Source: Palsa-147 sp963771905
GTDB taxonomy: Bacteria > Acidobacteriota > Terriglobia > Acidiferrales > UBA7541
Direction: 5' to 3'
Length of the DNA stretch: 64,000 nucleotides
Assembly: GCA_963771905.1 (NCBI GenBank)
Contig: CAVYVI010000015.1
Location: 282,470-346,469 of the forward strand
Position numbers and translations under genes: made by a program
Notes under the pieces: generated by a model
Database searches by the model: none
What the model was told of the DNA's origin: nothing
Seen by the model: only the letters and a program-made list of their open reading frames with translations
Part shown: piece by piece, positions 40,803 to 51,438 of the stretch
How the letters are laid out: each line of letters opens with the position of its first letter
Position numbering within the stretch: the first letter of the stretch is position 1

Positions 40803-43235
40803 ATGCTGATTCCAAAGAAAAACCATCCGGTCCGGAGCCCGGGTTTTCTCGACGTCCCAGACAATGACGACGAGGTAAACGCCCCGAGTTCCAGCAAAGT
40901 GATCACGCTTCCTTCGCTGGTTGCGGAAGAAAAATCTGGATCCCCCAATCCGACGCATCCACGGCCAATGCTGCCAAGCCGGGTGGCCATCATCGGGAAC
41001 TATCTTCCGCGGAAATGTGGAATCGCTACGTTTACGACGGATTTGTGTGACGCGATTCACGCTGAATACGCCGCCACAGAGCTGTTGGCGTTGCCGGTCA
41101 ATGACACGCAGGAAGGTTACAGCTACCCCGCGCGGATTCGCTTCGAGCTCTCGCAAGATGATTTAGCTTCCTATCACCAGGCCGCGGATTTCCTCAATTT
41201 CAGCAATATTGATTTGGTTTGCGTGCAACACGAATATGGAATTTTCGGCGGGCCGGCCGGCGCTCATATCCTGGAACTCTTGCGCCGCCTTCAGATGCCC
41301 ATTGTGACCACTTTGCATACAGTGCTCCGTGAGCCAAATTCCGATCAGCGCATCGTCATGGAAGAAATTGCAGCTTTGTCGGATCGCTTGATTGTCATGA
41401 GCCGGCAATCTTCGGAGATTCTGCAGGAAGTCTTCCACGTCCCGATTTCCAAAATTGATTTGATTCCGCATGGCATTCCAGATTTGCCTTTCACCGATCC
41501 CAATTTCTACAAGGATGGCTTCGGAACGGAAGGCAAAGATGTATTGCTCACGTTCGGTCTGCTCTCGCCGAACAAGGGCATAGAAAATGTGATTCAAGCT
41601 CTGCCGAGTATCCTTGCGCGCCACAGCAATGTGGTTTACATGATTTCGGGTGTCACCCATCCGCATGTGCTCCGGAACGAGGGCGAGAAATACAGGCTGT
41701 ACTTGCAGAAACTGGCGAGAGATCTTGGAGTTGAGGCCAACGTAATCTTTCGAAACCGTTTCGTGAGTCCGAAGGAGCTGGTTGAATTGATCGGCGCGGC
41801 GGACATTTACATCACGCCTTACAAACACAAGGGACAAGTGGTCTCGGGCACGCTCGCATATGCCTTGAGCGCGGGAAAAGCGATCATCTCGACACCTTAT
41901 TTGCACGCAATCGAATTGTTAGACGAAGAACGCGGCGTGCTCGTCCCGTTCGATGATCCGGAAGCGATTGCCGCGAAAGCGATCGAACTGTTGGACAACG
42001 GCACCGCGCGCCATGCCATGAGGAAGCGTGCTTACCTGTACACAAGAGACATGGTTTGGGACCGTGTGGCGCAGCAATACATGGGAAGCTTCGAACGCGT
42101 GTACAACCAACGATTGAGAGAGCCGCGTGCGACATTTTCGGCCCAGAACACGGAGAAGGCGCTCGACCGGCTTCCGGTGGTAAAACTCGACCACTTGCAT
42201 CGGATGACGGACCAGACGGGAATCGTGGAACACGCGGTCTTTACCGTCCCGAACTATCCGGAAGGTTACTCCACCGATGACAACGCCCGGGCGCTCATTG
42301 TCGCGATTCTCCTCGAAGAGCTTGGGAGCAGCACACCGACCGGCGCGCTTGACCTCGCGTCACGCTACTTGGCTTTTCTGTGGCTGGCTTTCGATCCCAG
42401 CACCAAGAGATTTAGAAATTGTCTAACCTATGATCACCAGTGGCAGGACCCTGAAGGCACGGAAGACAGCCACGGGCGAGCGCTGTGGGGCTTGGGCACC
42501 GTACTTGGCAGATCCAAGGACGCGGGCCTTCGTGGAGCCGCAGGGCGTTTGTTTGAGTTGGCTGTTCCCGCGGCCGTCGACTTTCGGAGTCCTCGCGCCT
42601 CCGCTTTCGCCTTGCTGGGACTGCACGAATATCTAGAATCATTCCCTGGTGATCGCGCCGCTGTAAATGCGGCGGATACGCTGGCCGATCGCTTGCTCGA
42701 TTCATACCGTGCCAATCGCTCGGATGACTGGAAATGGTTTGAAAACGTGCTTGCGTACTCAAATGCTCGATTGCCGCAGGCGCTGATCCGGGCGGGAACG
42801 CGCAGCGCAAACGATGCAATGGTCTCGGCCGGACTCGAAGCACTGGATTGGCTCGTAACGGTTCAGCGTTGCGACGTAAGACGCCATTTCCTCCCGATCG
42901 GCTCGCATGGCTTCTACTCGAAGGAAACGGAAAAAGCTCGCTTCGACCAGCAACCCATCGAAGCCTGTGCCGCCGTTTCTGCGTGCTTGCAAGCCTACCG
43001 CGCGACGGGAAAGGTTCGCTGGCGCACGGAGGCCTGGACCGCCTTCAATTGGTTCCTTGGCGATAACGACTTGCAGATTGCGCTCTACGATCCCACCACG
43101 GGCGGATGCCGAGACGGCTTGCATCCCGACCGCGCGAATGAGAACCAAGGAGCCGAATCGACGCTGTCGTTCCTCATGGCATTGCTGGAAATGAGAAAGC
43201 TGGAAGAATCAGACGCAACAGACAGCAAATCCTAA
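40803..43235 (+). CDS. GT4 glycosyltransferase fused to a C-terminal alpha/alpha-toroid domain
   Basis: A bifunctional-looking protein of 810 residues. An N-terminal GT-B fold glycosyltransferase of family 4 (about 55-450) with GNYLPRKCGIATFTTDL, VCVQHEYGIFGGPAG, FGLLSPNKGIENVI and the ExxE-like donor region TPYKHKGQVVSGTLAYALSAGKA. A C-terminal helical domain (about 470-800) with NYPEGYSTDDNARALI and DHQWQDPEGTEDSHGRALWG matches (alpha/alpha)6 barrels of glycan-active enzymes. AGGAAA precedes the ATG. The next gene is a GH130-type phosphorylase, so the pair probably makes or remodels a mannose-containing glycan. Donor and acceptor are inferred. Confidence 0.88.
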   Translation: MLIPKKNHPVRSPGFLDVPDNDDEVNAPSSSKVITLPSLVAEEKSGSPNPTHPRPMLPSRVAIIGNYLPRKCGIATFTTDLCDAIHAEYAATELLALPVNDTQEGYSYPARIRFELSQDDLASYHQAADFLNFSNIDLVCVQHEYGIFGGPAGAHILELLRRLQMPIVTTLHTVLREPNSDQRIVMEEIAALSDRLIVMSRQSSEILQEVFHVPISKIDLIPHGIPDLPFTDPNFYKDGFGTEGKDVLLTFGLLSPNKGIENVIQALPSILARHSNVVYMISGVTHPHVLRNEGEKYRLYLQKLARDLGVEANVIFRNRFVSPKELVELIGAADIYITPYKHKGQVVSGTLAYALSAGKAIISTPYLHAIELLDEERGVLVPFDDPEAIAAKAIELLDNGTARHAMRKRAYLYTRDMVWDRVAQQYMGSFERVYNQRLREPRATFSAQNTEKALDRLPVVKLDHLHRMTDQTGIVEHAVFTVPNYPEGYSTDDNARALIVAILLEELGSSTPTGALDLASRYLAFLWLAFDPSTKRFRNCLTYDHQWQDPEGTEDSHGRALWGLGTVLGRSKDAGLRGAAGRLFELAVPAAVDFRSPRASAFALLGLHEYLESFPGDRAAVNAADTLADRLLDSYRANRSDDWKWFENVLAYSNARLPQALIRAGTRSANDAMVSAGLEALDWLVTVQRCDVRRHFLPIGSHGFYSKETEKARFDQQPIEACAAVSACLQAYRATGKVRWRTEAWTAFNWFLGDNDLQIALYDPTTGGCRDGLHPDRANENQGAESTLSFLMALLEMRKLEESDATDSKS

Positions 43236-43315
43236 CCAGCGATCAATTGTTCTCTTGGCTTGGTGAGCTGCGCGAGAGCTCGCGGTTTCCTGGCATCAAA
43301 TATTTCTTGAGAGAG

Positions 43316-44296
43316 ATGATGATTCTAAACGACCCTTTGTTCATCCGGCACCCTGCGAATCCGCTCCTGAGCGCGAAAGATTGGCCTTATTCGATTAACA
43401 GCGTGTTTAACGCGGGTGCCACGTTGCTGCCCGACGGATCGACTCTTCTGCTATGCCGAGTGGAAGATCGCCGCGGTTTATCTCATTTGTGTGCGGCACG
43501 CTCGGTAAACGGCGTCGATAACTGGCAGATCGATCGCGAACCGACACTCGCGCCTGACCCCGACCGATACCCTGAGGAATTGTGGGGCATCGAAGATCCA
43601 CGCATTACCTACGTGCCCGAGCTCAAGCAATACGCGGTGGCCTACACATCGTATTCGCGCGGGGGCCCTGGCGTGTCTCTGGCCCTTACGAAGGACTTCC
43701 GCACGTTTGAGAGACTCGGCGTCATCATGTCGCCAGACGACAAGGATGCAGCCCTCCTGCCAAGAAGAATCGACGGACGATGGGCTTTGATTCATCGGCC
43801 GATGACAAATCTTGGAGCTCATATCTGGATTTCGTACTCGCCCGACTTGCGGCATTGGGGCACTCACAAGCTCATGCTGGAAGCTCGACGGGGCGCGTGG
43901 TGGGACGCAAACAAGATCGGAATGTCACCGCCGCCGATCGAAACGCCGAGAGGATGGCTCATGATTTATCACGGCGTCCGAACGACACCGTCGAGCTCCA
44001 TCTACCGCCTTGGTCTGGCCCTCTTTGATCTTGAACAACCGGAGAAATGCCTGAATCGAGGGGATTCCTGGATGTTTGCGCCCGAAGCGGACTACGAGCG
44101 TCATGGCGATGTGCAAGACGTCGTGTTCCCTTGCGGCTATACGGTGGCAGCGGACGGAGACATCATCAATCTCTACTACGGTGCTGCGGATTCGAGCATA
44201 GCGTTGGCGCACGGCAGCATTCGCCGTCTCTTGGTCTGGCTCGACGCGAATGGCCATTCCGAACAAGCTCAAGACCGGCGGCTCCGGCAAAGTTAG
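43316..44296 (+). CDS. GH130-type mannoside phosphorylase
   Basis: Five-bladed propeller enzyme of 326 residues of the GH130 type, which splits beta-mannosides with phosphate to release mannose 1-phosphate. The proton-donor Asp lies in WGIEDPRITYV, and VEDRRGLSHL and GMSPPPIETPRGWLMIYHGV are typical. The open frame begins 23 codons earlier, but the ATG at 43316 (ATG ATG) starts the conserved part. It follows the GT4-toroid gene by 80 bases. The mannose link is from the family; the true substrate is not shown. Confidence 0.88.
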   Translation: MMILNDPLFIRHPANPLLSAKDWPYSINSVFNAGATLLPDGSTLLLCRVEDRRGLSHLCAARSVNGVDNWQIDREPTLAPDPDRYPEELWGIEDPRITYVPELKQYAVAYTSYSRGGPGVSLALTKDFRTFERLGVIMSPDDKDAALLPRRIDGRWALIHRPMTNLGAHIWISYSPDLRHWGTHKLMLEARRGAWWDANKIGMSPPPIETPRGWLMIYHGVRTTPSSSIYRLGLALFDLEQPEKCLNRGDSWMFAPEADYERHGDVQDVVFPCGYTVAADGDIINLYYGAADSSIALAHGSIRRLLVWLDANGHSEQAQDRRLRQS

Positions 44297-44384
44297 TTCC
44301 CCTCCCTCGATGTCGTCTCGTGATTTGACGCAAAACCACCGCGACCCAGAATTTTCGATGGAGCCGACGTGCGTCGCAGAGGAT

Positions 44385-44646
44385 TGAGCGTTGGGATCGA
44401 CCATGGCGCTCCAGGCGATGAATCCGCTCTTGACGATCATCTCGGGCTTGTCGCCGAAAAATGCGGGCTTCCAGAGGACGAGGCCGGCAAGTTTTCCCGG
44501 CTCGATCGAGCCGATCTCCGCGGCCAATCCATGCGTGATGGCGGGATTGATCGTGTATTTCGCGACGCAGCGCTTAGCGCGGAAATTGTCGTTGCGGCTG
44601 CAATCTTCGGTGAGCGGCCTGCGCTTCGCTTTTTCGGCTATTGAAG
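44385..44646 (-). pseudogene. Urease alpha-subunit (UreC) C-terminal fragment
   Basis: On the minus strand about 85 residues match UreC closely: KAKRRPLTEDCSRNDNFRAK, then CVAKYTINPAITHGLAAEIG, SIEPGKLAGLVLWKPAFFG and KPEMIVKSGFIAWSAMVDPN. The rest of the roughly 570-residue subunit, and ureA/ureB, are absent on both sides. The similarity breaks off at both ends. I take it as a relic of a lost urease operon or a gene fragment left by rearrangement. Confidence 0.8.
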
Positions 44647-44677
44647 GCATTATCTCAGGCGGCGAATCACTGATCCC

Positions 44678-45133
44678 ATGACAGCGAAACCTGACTACGC
44701 CGCGATGCTCGCAATTGCGCTCGCCGAGGCCCGCCAGGGTCTCGCGCAGGGCGGAATTCCCACAGGAGCTGCAATTTTCGACGCCAGCGGGAGTCTCGTC
44801 AGCGCAGGACACAACCGGCGCGTGCAAGATGGCGATCCGTCGATGCATGCCGAGACGGACGCGTTTCGACGAGCGGGGCGACAGCGCAGCTATCGAGATC
44901 AGATCATGGTCACGACGCTTGCGCCCTGCTGGTACTGCAGCGGGCTGGTCCGCCAGTTCGGCTTCGGCACGCTCGTAGTCGGCGAAAGCCGCACGTTCCA
45001 AGGCGGTCTTGACTGGCTCCGCTCGCTTGGCGTGCACGTGATTGACCTTGATTCCGGCGAGTGTGCGGCGCTTCTTACCACGTACATCAAATTTCACCCG
45101 GAAATCTGGAATGAAGACATCGGTCAAGGCTAG
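44678..45133 (+). CDS. Nucleoside/cytosine deaminase, yeast cytosine deaminase type
   Basis: Zinc-dependent deaminase of 151 residues. Zinc ligands and the proton shuttle are visible: H57-A-E59 (MHAETDAF) and C84-x-x-C87 (APCWYCSGL). The overall pattern, including GGIPTGAAIF and the C-terminal WNEDIGQ, follows yeast cytosine deaminase better than bacterial CodA or TadA. It would convert cytosine to uracil and ammonia for pyrimidine salvage. It starts divergently from, and next to, the urease relic. Confidence 0.88.
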   Translation: MTAKPDYAAMLAIALAEARQGLAQGGIPTGAAIFDASGSLVSAGHNRRVQDGDPSMHAETDAFRRAGRQRSYRDQIMVTTLAPCWYCSGLVRQFGFGTLVVGESRTFQGGLDWLRSLGVHVIDLDSGECAALLTTYIKFHPEIWNEDIGQG

Positions 45134-45162
45134 ACGCGCGCGTCAATCCCGCAAAACAGCAT

Positions 45163-48100
45163 TCAGAAGAGCAGGCGCAGCGACATCTGAATCTGCCGCG
45201 GTCCTCCGATCGTTTTGTTCGTGATGCCCAAACCGCTGAGAGTTGGGCTAGCGTAGAGGTCGGAGCCGTAGACAGGAAACCCGTTAAAGTCCAAATTTTG
45301 CGTCACGTCGTTGACCGGGACGTCGAAGCTCGGGGTGTTCGTCAAGTTGAAAATGTCCAGACTGTATTTCACGGATGTTCGCTCCGTGATTTGCGTCACT
45401 TTCATAATGGAGACGTCCGCGCGCTTCTGCCACGTTTGCCGGAAGATGTTGCGCTGGCCTTGTTGGATGAAGTTTGTTTCATAGGTGTCCCCCGGCGGAA
45501 CTCCTCCGTTCAAATCGCCGGGAGAGAGCAGCGGCAGGGTGAAGCAAGAGGCGTTGAGTGCCGGAGTGCTTCCCGCGCCGGACGCGCCGGTGCGCGCACT
45601 GCCGGCCGTGCAGCCCGGAGCGAGAGGCACGACCGGGTTCGTAATGCCGTCCGAAACGCCGTAGAAAATGCTGCCGACTGCGCCGCTGTAATCAATGACA
45701 CTGTATGGCTGGCCGCTTTGAAGCACGGTCAAACCCGAAATGCCCCAGCCGTCGGCGATCCTGCCCTTAAACGAACTCAGCGAGAAGAAATTCGGCAGTT
45801 GGTAAAGATATGTGAAGTTGATCACGTTCGTACGGTCGAAGTCCGAGAGGCCGTAAGCGGAGTGTAGATTAAGCGGGTTGTTGCCGTTGTAGAAGAGCCC
45901 CATCGCGCTTTGCTCATCTGTCGAACGAGAGTAGGTGTACGAAAAACCGACTTGGAGGCCATGACTCATTCGTTTTTCGACGTGGGCCTGCAGCGCGTTG
46001 TAAAGTGAAACTCCCGCCGCTGAATACGACTCCGACTCGGATGAATAACCGATGTAAGGAACGCGCAGATCGACGTTTCCGCCTTCAAACGTGGAGATCA
46101 TCGACGTTCCATCCGGAAGTCCCATGTACGAGCGGCCGGAGGTCACCGTCGTGCTGCACGTAGGGGTGTAAGTACAGGCTCCCGGATTCAAAGTGGGATT
46201 GCAGCCGGGAGGCGCTTGGACGACGTAGCCATAGGTGTAGCTCTGCCCGTGAATGGGGTTCGAGGGCGTTGCGATGCCGGCCTGATTAAACGGAATGGGA
46301 ACGATCTCGTGGCGGCCGAGGTTGCCGACGTAGCCGATGTCGAAGGCCAGGTCGCGACGCGGTTGCCACTGAAGATCAAATGTTTGGTTCATGGTGTAAG
46401 GAAGCTTATTGTTGCGGTTGTAGTCGGCGAAAGAGAAAAGCTGAGCGCCGGTCTCGATCGCCGCCGCATTCGACAGAACAAGTTTGGATGGATCGCCGGT
46501 CGGAGGAGCTTGAAGCACAGCTCCCCACGGGCTCGATAATGATCCGCCTGTGGGAGAGGTTGGATCGCACGTCGGAATGAAGCCTTCATAGTAGCTGCCG
46601 ATCGAGGTGCAGACCTGGGAATTCACCCACGGCGGAGACTGATTCACGCCAAACGGGCCGCCCGCGATGAGGCCCGCCGCGAAACCCGGAGAGAGATACG
46701 CGAAGAGCTCGCCACGATCGTAGTACATGCCCCAGCCGGCGCGAACGACGACCTTGTCGTTGAACATCTTGGGACTCCACGCCACTCCGATGCGCGGAGC
46801 CAAACCCCACTGCCGCCCGGTGAGCGTCGAATCACTGACGCCTTTGGACGGAAAATCCTTGTTGTTTGCAGCGACGATGAAACCGTTCGAAACGATCGTA
46901 TCCGACGATGCATCGTAGTCGTACTGAGCAGGATCGAAGTTGTAAAGGCGCCCGTACTTCTCTTTGAAACCTCCGTGATAGTCGAATCGAAGACCCGCGC
47001 TTACGCTGAGGTTCGGACGGATCTGAAACTTGTCCTGGATGTATTCGCCCGTCTCGTTGGTGCGATAGTAGCGGTTGGCGTCGCCCTGCAGATACGATGT
47101 CGCGATGAAGCCATTCGCCGAGTAGGGTGTGGGCAGTCCCTGAAGGAACTGTGAGAAATCCGCGAACCCGACTATGCCTTTGTTCGTCCGTTCATCGCGG
47201 GCGTTGAGTTGAGTGTAAGAGAAACTTCCGCCGAAGGTGACGGTGTGTTTGCCGTGGGTCCAGACGGCTTGGGCCGAGGGCATGAAGCGGTTCTGAAAAA
47301 CTCCGGTGAAGGCGCCTTGCGAAGCCGCGCCCATCCCGATGCTCATGGCCGCATTGAAGACCTCATTCACATTCTGCGGAGAGAAGTTCCCGAGGTCATC
47401 CACGATGGTGATGCCCGGAAATAGTTGGAACCGAACGCGTTGATACCCAAATCCGCGGGAGTGAACGGCTGGGAGATGGTGCTGTAAACTTTTTCTCGAA
47501 TGAATCCGAAGACTTCCACCACAGTGAGATTGGGCGTCAGCGTTTGACTGTTGGTGATTGACGCGACCTGGCTGCCTGCGTCCAAGTGCTGCGCGAAACC
47601 CTGGACGAAGGAGTATGCGAAAGGCGCGGTCGTAGGGTCGTGCTGGTAGTAATACTTCAGCGAGAGCGTGTCGTTCGCGGTCGCCAGGAAATCGAGATTT
47701 GCGACGGCCTGATCGGATACGAAATAGGCGGGCTGCGTGGTGAAGAAGTTTTCCGGAAAGTTGATCGTCGGGGCGAAATTGGGGTTAGCCGAAGGGAACA
47801 TGTATTGGCCATCCGGCAGCTTGTAGTTCAACAGGGCGTAGGCCACGGGACTGATGTCATTCGCGGCCGTTCCAACAACGGGATTTACCGACGAGCCGAA
47901 ATTCGCGTTCGAGACCGCAGCGAGCATCGCGGGGCTGCGATCGCCGGTAAGTCCGAAAGGCACACTCCCCCGCACGGCACCGATTTCCAAATCCGAAGCG
48001 TGAACGTGCTGATAGGACAAAAAGCCAAAAAGTTTGTTCTTGATGATGGGGCCGCCGAGAGTTCCGCCGGCGGTGTAGCGATGGAGTTCGGGAACTTTGT

Positions 48101-49067
48101 CGCTCGAGGGAATGTTGGCATCCGCGTTATAGAAATAAGGAGCGGCATTGAGCCAGTCCGTGCCACGGTGTCCATACAAGCTGCCGTGAAATTTGTTGGT
48201 GCCGGAGGCCGTGCTCATGTCGATGTGCGCGCCGCTCGTGGACCCCTGGCCCGCGTCGTACATGGACGTGTTCACGCGAAACTCTTGAACGGTTTCGGGT
48301 GCGGGCGTCGGCAAGGCCTGGCCGACGGCCAAATATGGAGCGGCGGTGCTCTGGACAATTTCCGCCGAAGTGTTGGAAGCGTTGGCAACGCCCGTGTTGT
48401 TGACAAGCCGGCCCGACGGGACTTGGCTCGTGCTCTTGCCATTGAAAAGATTGCTGGCGTCAACGCCGTTGAGCAGAAACGTATTGCTGGTATCGCGCTG
48501 GCCATTGGCCCAAATCGGCTGATTGCCCAAACCGGCATTCACGCCAGTGCCCGTTGCCAGTTCCGCGCTGACGCCCGGCGAGAGAATCGCCACGCCCGTA
48601 AAGCTTCCCGTCGGCAGCGGTATGGCTTCGAACTGCTGTTTGTCGAGCACGTAGCCGTTCGTCGTATCCACGGCATTCACGAGAGGGGTTACCTCAACGG
48701 TGACGGTCGTGTTGACCTCGCCGACTTTCAGTCCGGCGTTCACCGTCATGGTGCGGTTCGCTTGCACAGCGATGGAGGGAATGTCCTGCGACTGAAATCC
48801 ATCGTGAGTGAACTTGAGCGTGTAGGTCCCGATGGGCAAGTCAACGAACAGATAGGAGCCGTTGTCGTTGGTCTCGACCGTTCGCGTCAATTGCGTCTGG
48901 TCTCCGACCAGCGTCACCGTGGTATGAGGAAGGACGCCGCCGGTGTTATCCGTGACCGTTCCGGTAATGCCGCCGAGGGTTTGCTGCGCGTGAGTGGAGA
49001 ACGTAAAAGCCAGGAGAGCCGCGAGAAGTGGAGCTGCGGCGAATACACAACGTCGGATTTTTTTCAT
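45163..49067 (-). pseudogene. Oar-like TonB-dependent receptor interrupted by one frameshift
   Basis: Intact except for a single missing base. The N-terminal 550 residues (ATG at 49067) contain a signal peptide (ending FSTHAQQ), the carboxypeptidase-regulatory-like domain (GGITGTVTDNTGGVLPH) and the plug. The frame is lost near 47416, where a C run reads one base short (NAFGSNYF then RASPSW instead of PGITIVDDLG). The barrel continues in the other frame to 45163 and ends QMSLRLLF. Restored length is about 1300 residues. A one-base change in a short homopolymer is as likely a sequence error as a real mutation. Ligand unknown. Confidence 0.82.
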
Positions 49068-49257
49068 TTTGCGGTGCGGCTCCTAAAATGCGCAATTGTC
49101 CCGAATTTCAGAACGAAAGAAAGTTGCGTCAGGCTATTTCGAGTTATTCAGGAACCGAAACGGATTATTTGGATGGGCAGAATCTATTTTTTAAATCATT
49201 CACTGGCAAGCAAATTCATGAGAGTTTTCCACAGCCCCCGCGCATCGAGGTAATCGT

Positions 49258-50664
49258 CTAGGTCCGGGAGTCCGGGGTTTCAGCGGGTGAATTCCTTTTT
49301 CTGTGAGCGTTCCATGCGAACCAAAGCATGCCTGCGCTCAAATACGCGAGGTAGATATACGGCAACCGGCCGTAAGGCCCCTCTGGCACGGGATAGAGAT
49401 TGCCGACGAGCGCGAGCAGCATCGCCAGGCACGCCAACCCAGAGAGGATTCGAATCCCCGGCCGCACATGGCCGTGGCCGCTCAAATAGCGCGGCAGAGC
49501 AATCGAGACCAGTGCGTACGCGACGATGAAGCCGTAGGTAGCGAGCGATCCCAACCAGCCGTACACATCCAATCCGCTTGCGCCTCGCGCGGCCAGCACA
49601 ACCACGGGCAGTACCGCAGCCAGTCCCGTCACGATGATCGCGCGGCTGGGCGTTTCATTGTGTGCGTGGGTCGTCCGCAATGATTCGTGCGCGAGGCCGC
49701 CATGCGCCATCAGCAGTAGCACTCGCGCGGCTGCGGTGATACAGGCCAGAGTTCCCGCGAACAAGCTGACGAGCGCCCCGATGTCGATCAGCAAACCGAG
49801 CCATGGCACCCCTCCGACATCGGACAAAACGCGCATCGGGGCGGGGCTTGTTCCCAAATCCTGGCCGGCCACCCGAAAGCCAAGCACTTCGACATACGCA
49901 CAGAGCGTAAAGACGGCACCCGCGAGAACGGCGCTCAGGATGACTGCCCGCGGAATCGTCTTCAACGGATTGCGCGCTTCGCTTCCGAGCGTCGTCGCGC
50001 TCTCAAATCCGACAAAGCTGAAGAGCGCGAGGACGAGACCCAGCCGCACGCCGCTGCCCGTGACTCCTTTCAGCCGCAGTTGATTCCAGTCCCAGTGCTG
50101 GCCGTGTCGCAGAAGCACAAGCGCAATGACCGTAAGGATGCCCGCAACCGATATCGCTTCGATCCACAGCATCAGCCGCGCCGAGATCTTCACGTCGCGC
50201 CAGGCGATCCACATGGAAACGGCGGTAACAAACACCGCAAGCGCGATCGCCGAAGCGATAGGCGCATGAGAATTCTGAAGCAGGACGTTGGCGTAGTGGT
50301 AGAACCCGCCGATGACGCTCGATCCCGTCGCAATGTATGCGAGCAGCAGGCTCCATGCGGCAACGGCGCCGAGCCACGGCGGCAGGATCAATGAAGCGTA
50401 GCTATAGAGCGAGCCCGGGGATGCGGAATAGCGCGCGAAGCGGCTGATGCACAGCGCGACGAGCAACACCGCGACCGTCGCCAGCACGTATGCGAGCCAC
50501 GTTCCGTTTCCGGCAAGCGCGCACACAAGAGGGATCGTCGCCACCGGCGTGGTGGTCGGCGCCATCGTGGAGACCGACTGCGCCAGAGTCTCCATCGGCG
50601 AAAGGATTCCGCGCCGCAGGCCATATCCGTCCTTTTGCGAATGCACCTGCGGCGCTTGCTCCAC
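49258..50664 (-). CDS. APC family amino acid permease
   Basis: Integral membrane transporter of 468 residues with about 12 predicted helices. The family pattern includes FVGFESATTLGSEARNPLKT (the conserved APC helix 6 region), MAPTTTPVATIPLV in helix 1 and SPGSLYSYASL near helix 3. The start is GTG at 50664, with GGGAG nine bases upstream; an ATG 23 codons later is an alternative. It likely imports an amino acid or amine by proton symport; the substrate cannot be read. It stands alone, with TonB receptor genes downstream on the same strand. Confidence 0.88.
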   Translation of the reverse strand: MEQAPQVHSQKDGYGLRRGILSPMETLAQSVSTMAPTTTPVATIPLVCALAGNGTWLAYVLATVAVLLVALCISRFARYSASPGSLYSYASLILPPWLGAVAAWSLLLAYIATGSSVIGGFYHYANVLLQNSHAPIASAIALAVFVTAVSMWIAWRDVKISARLMLWIEAISVAGILTVIALVLLRHGQHWDWNQLRLKGVTGSGVRLGLVLALFSFVGFESATTLGSEARNPLKTIPRAVILSAVLAGAVFTLCAYVEVLGFRVAGQDLGTSPAPMRVLSDVGGVPWLGLLIDIGALVSLFAGTLACITAAARVLLLMAHGGLAHESLRTTHAHNETPSRAIIVTGLAAVLPVVVLAARGASGLDVYGWLGSLATYGFIVAYALVSIALPRYLSGHGHVRPGIRILSGLACLAMLLALVGNLYPVPEGPYGRLPYIYLAYLSAGMLWFAWNAHRKRNSPAETPDSRT

Positions 50665-50939
50665 TCGGAAGTGCTCCCTTCTTTCTGACCGCGTTTATGC
50701 GCGATAGGAGCAGGCAACAATACAGGCGTCGTAATTCGGGCGCAAGCGCTGCGGGCGGAGGAAATTCACAGAGCTGGAATGGCGATGAAAATTGCCCGGC
50801 GCGACAGTCGACGCGGATCCCCGCTTGACCCGTTGAGCGACAAATTGGTTGTGGACAAGAGATTCCAAACGCCCTATCAAGCGTCTAAGCTGACGAGGAC
50901 TCGTGTGCCGCCTGGTTCGGAGAAGTGAAAGGTGGGCAC

Positions 50940-50967
50940 TTGACATGACGCCGTGAGTGGGTATATT
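50940..50967 (+). promoter_or_regulatory. Sigma70-type promoter of the ArsR regulator
   Basis: Consensus -35 TTGACA (50940-50945), 16-base spacer, -10 TATATT (50962-50967). The -10 touches the operator palindrome, so a bound regulator would block RNA polymerase. Confidence 0.8.
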
Positions 50968-50982
50968 TAACCTGTAGGTTAA
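50967..50982. promoter_or_regulatory. ArsR operator palindrome
   Basis: Perfect 16-base inverted repeat TTAACCTGTAGGTTAA, eight bases before the ATG of the ArsR gene and overlapping its -10 box. The form (TTAACC-N4-GGTTAA) is the usual operator of ArsR/SmtB-fold repressors, so the gene is probably autoregulated. Confidence 0.8.
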
Positions 50983-50989
50983 TCACGAT

Positions 50990-51349
50990 ATGACTTCCGA
51001 ACAGCTCAGCTCGACCTTCGCGGCCCTCGCCGATCCCACCCGGCGCGCCATCCTAGCTCGCCTTATTTCCGGCGAAGCCTCGGTCACCGAACTGGCCGAG
51101 CCATTCGAGATGAGCATGCCCGCCATCTCCAAGCACCTGAAGGTGCTCGAGCGCGCGGGGCTGATCGCGCGTGGACGCGAGGCGCAATGGAGACCCTGCA
51201 AGCTGGAGGCGGGTCCGCTTAAGGACGTCGCCGATTGGGTGGCGCACTACCGGCGATTTTGGACCGAGAGCTTCGATCGTCTGGATGATTATTTGCGCGA
51301 CGTTCAAAAAAAGCAGAAGAGGCACGGCGGAAAGCATGGCAGAAGCTAG
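50990..51349 (+). CDS. ArsR family transcriptional regulator
   Basis: A 119-residue winged-helix repressor (about 5-85): FAALADPTRRAILARL, SVTELAEPFEMSMPAISKHL and the wing GLIARGREAQWRPCKL. No metal-binding Cys or His cluster is visible, so it is the SdpR-like subtype rather than a metal sensor. The leader is only about 16 bases and lacks a Shine-Dalgarno sequence. It is followed by an ADOP permease, suggesting that it controls that transporter. Confidence 0.93.
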   Translation: MTSEQLSSTFAALADPTRRAILARLISGEASVTELAEPFEMSMPAISKHLKVLERAGLIARGREAQWRPCKLEAGPLKDVADWVAHYRRFWTESFDRLDDYLRDVQKKQKRHGGKHGRS

Positions 51350-51425
51350 CGGCGCTACGAACATCTTGGACCGGATGATCCTCGCGCAGGAACGGCTCGC
51401 CATCGCTGCGTGGCAACAGATTTGA
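51336..51425 (+). CDS. Possible 29-residue peptide between ArsR and ADOP
   Basis: A very short frame (MAEASGATNILDRMILAQER start) overlapping the end of the ArsR gene by 14 bases and ending 13 bases before the permease start. In related loci an SRPBCC-type partner overlaps ArsR in this way, so it may be the residue of such a gene or simply a leader for the permease. Very weak evidence. Confidence 0.25.
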   Translation: MAEASGATNILDRMILAQERLAIAAWQQI

Positions 51426-51438
51426 AGGAGCAATCATC

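Larger units (their letters stand above)
50665..50989. other. Divergent intergenic region between APC permease and ArsR regulator
   Basis: Contains the arsR-type promoter and operator (annotated) and otherwise no gene. Confidence 0.6.

Noticed and set aside
47586..49253. A 555-codon + strand frame opposite the TonB receptor
   Set aside because: Shadow of the receptor. The receptor side has the signal peptide and domains.
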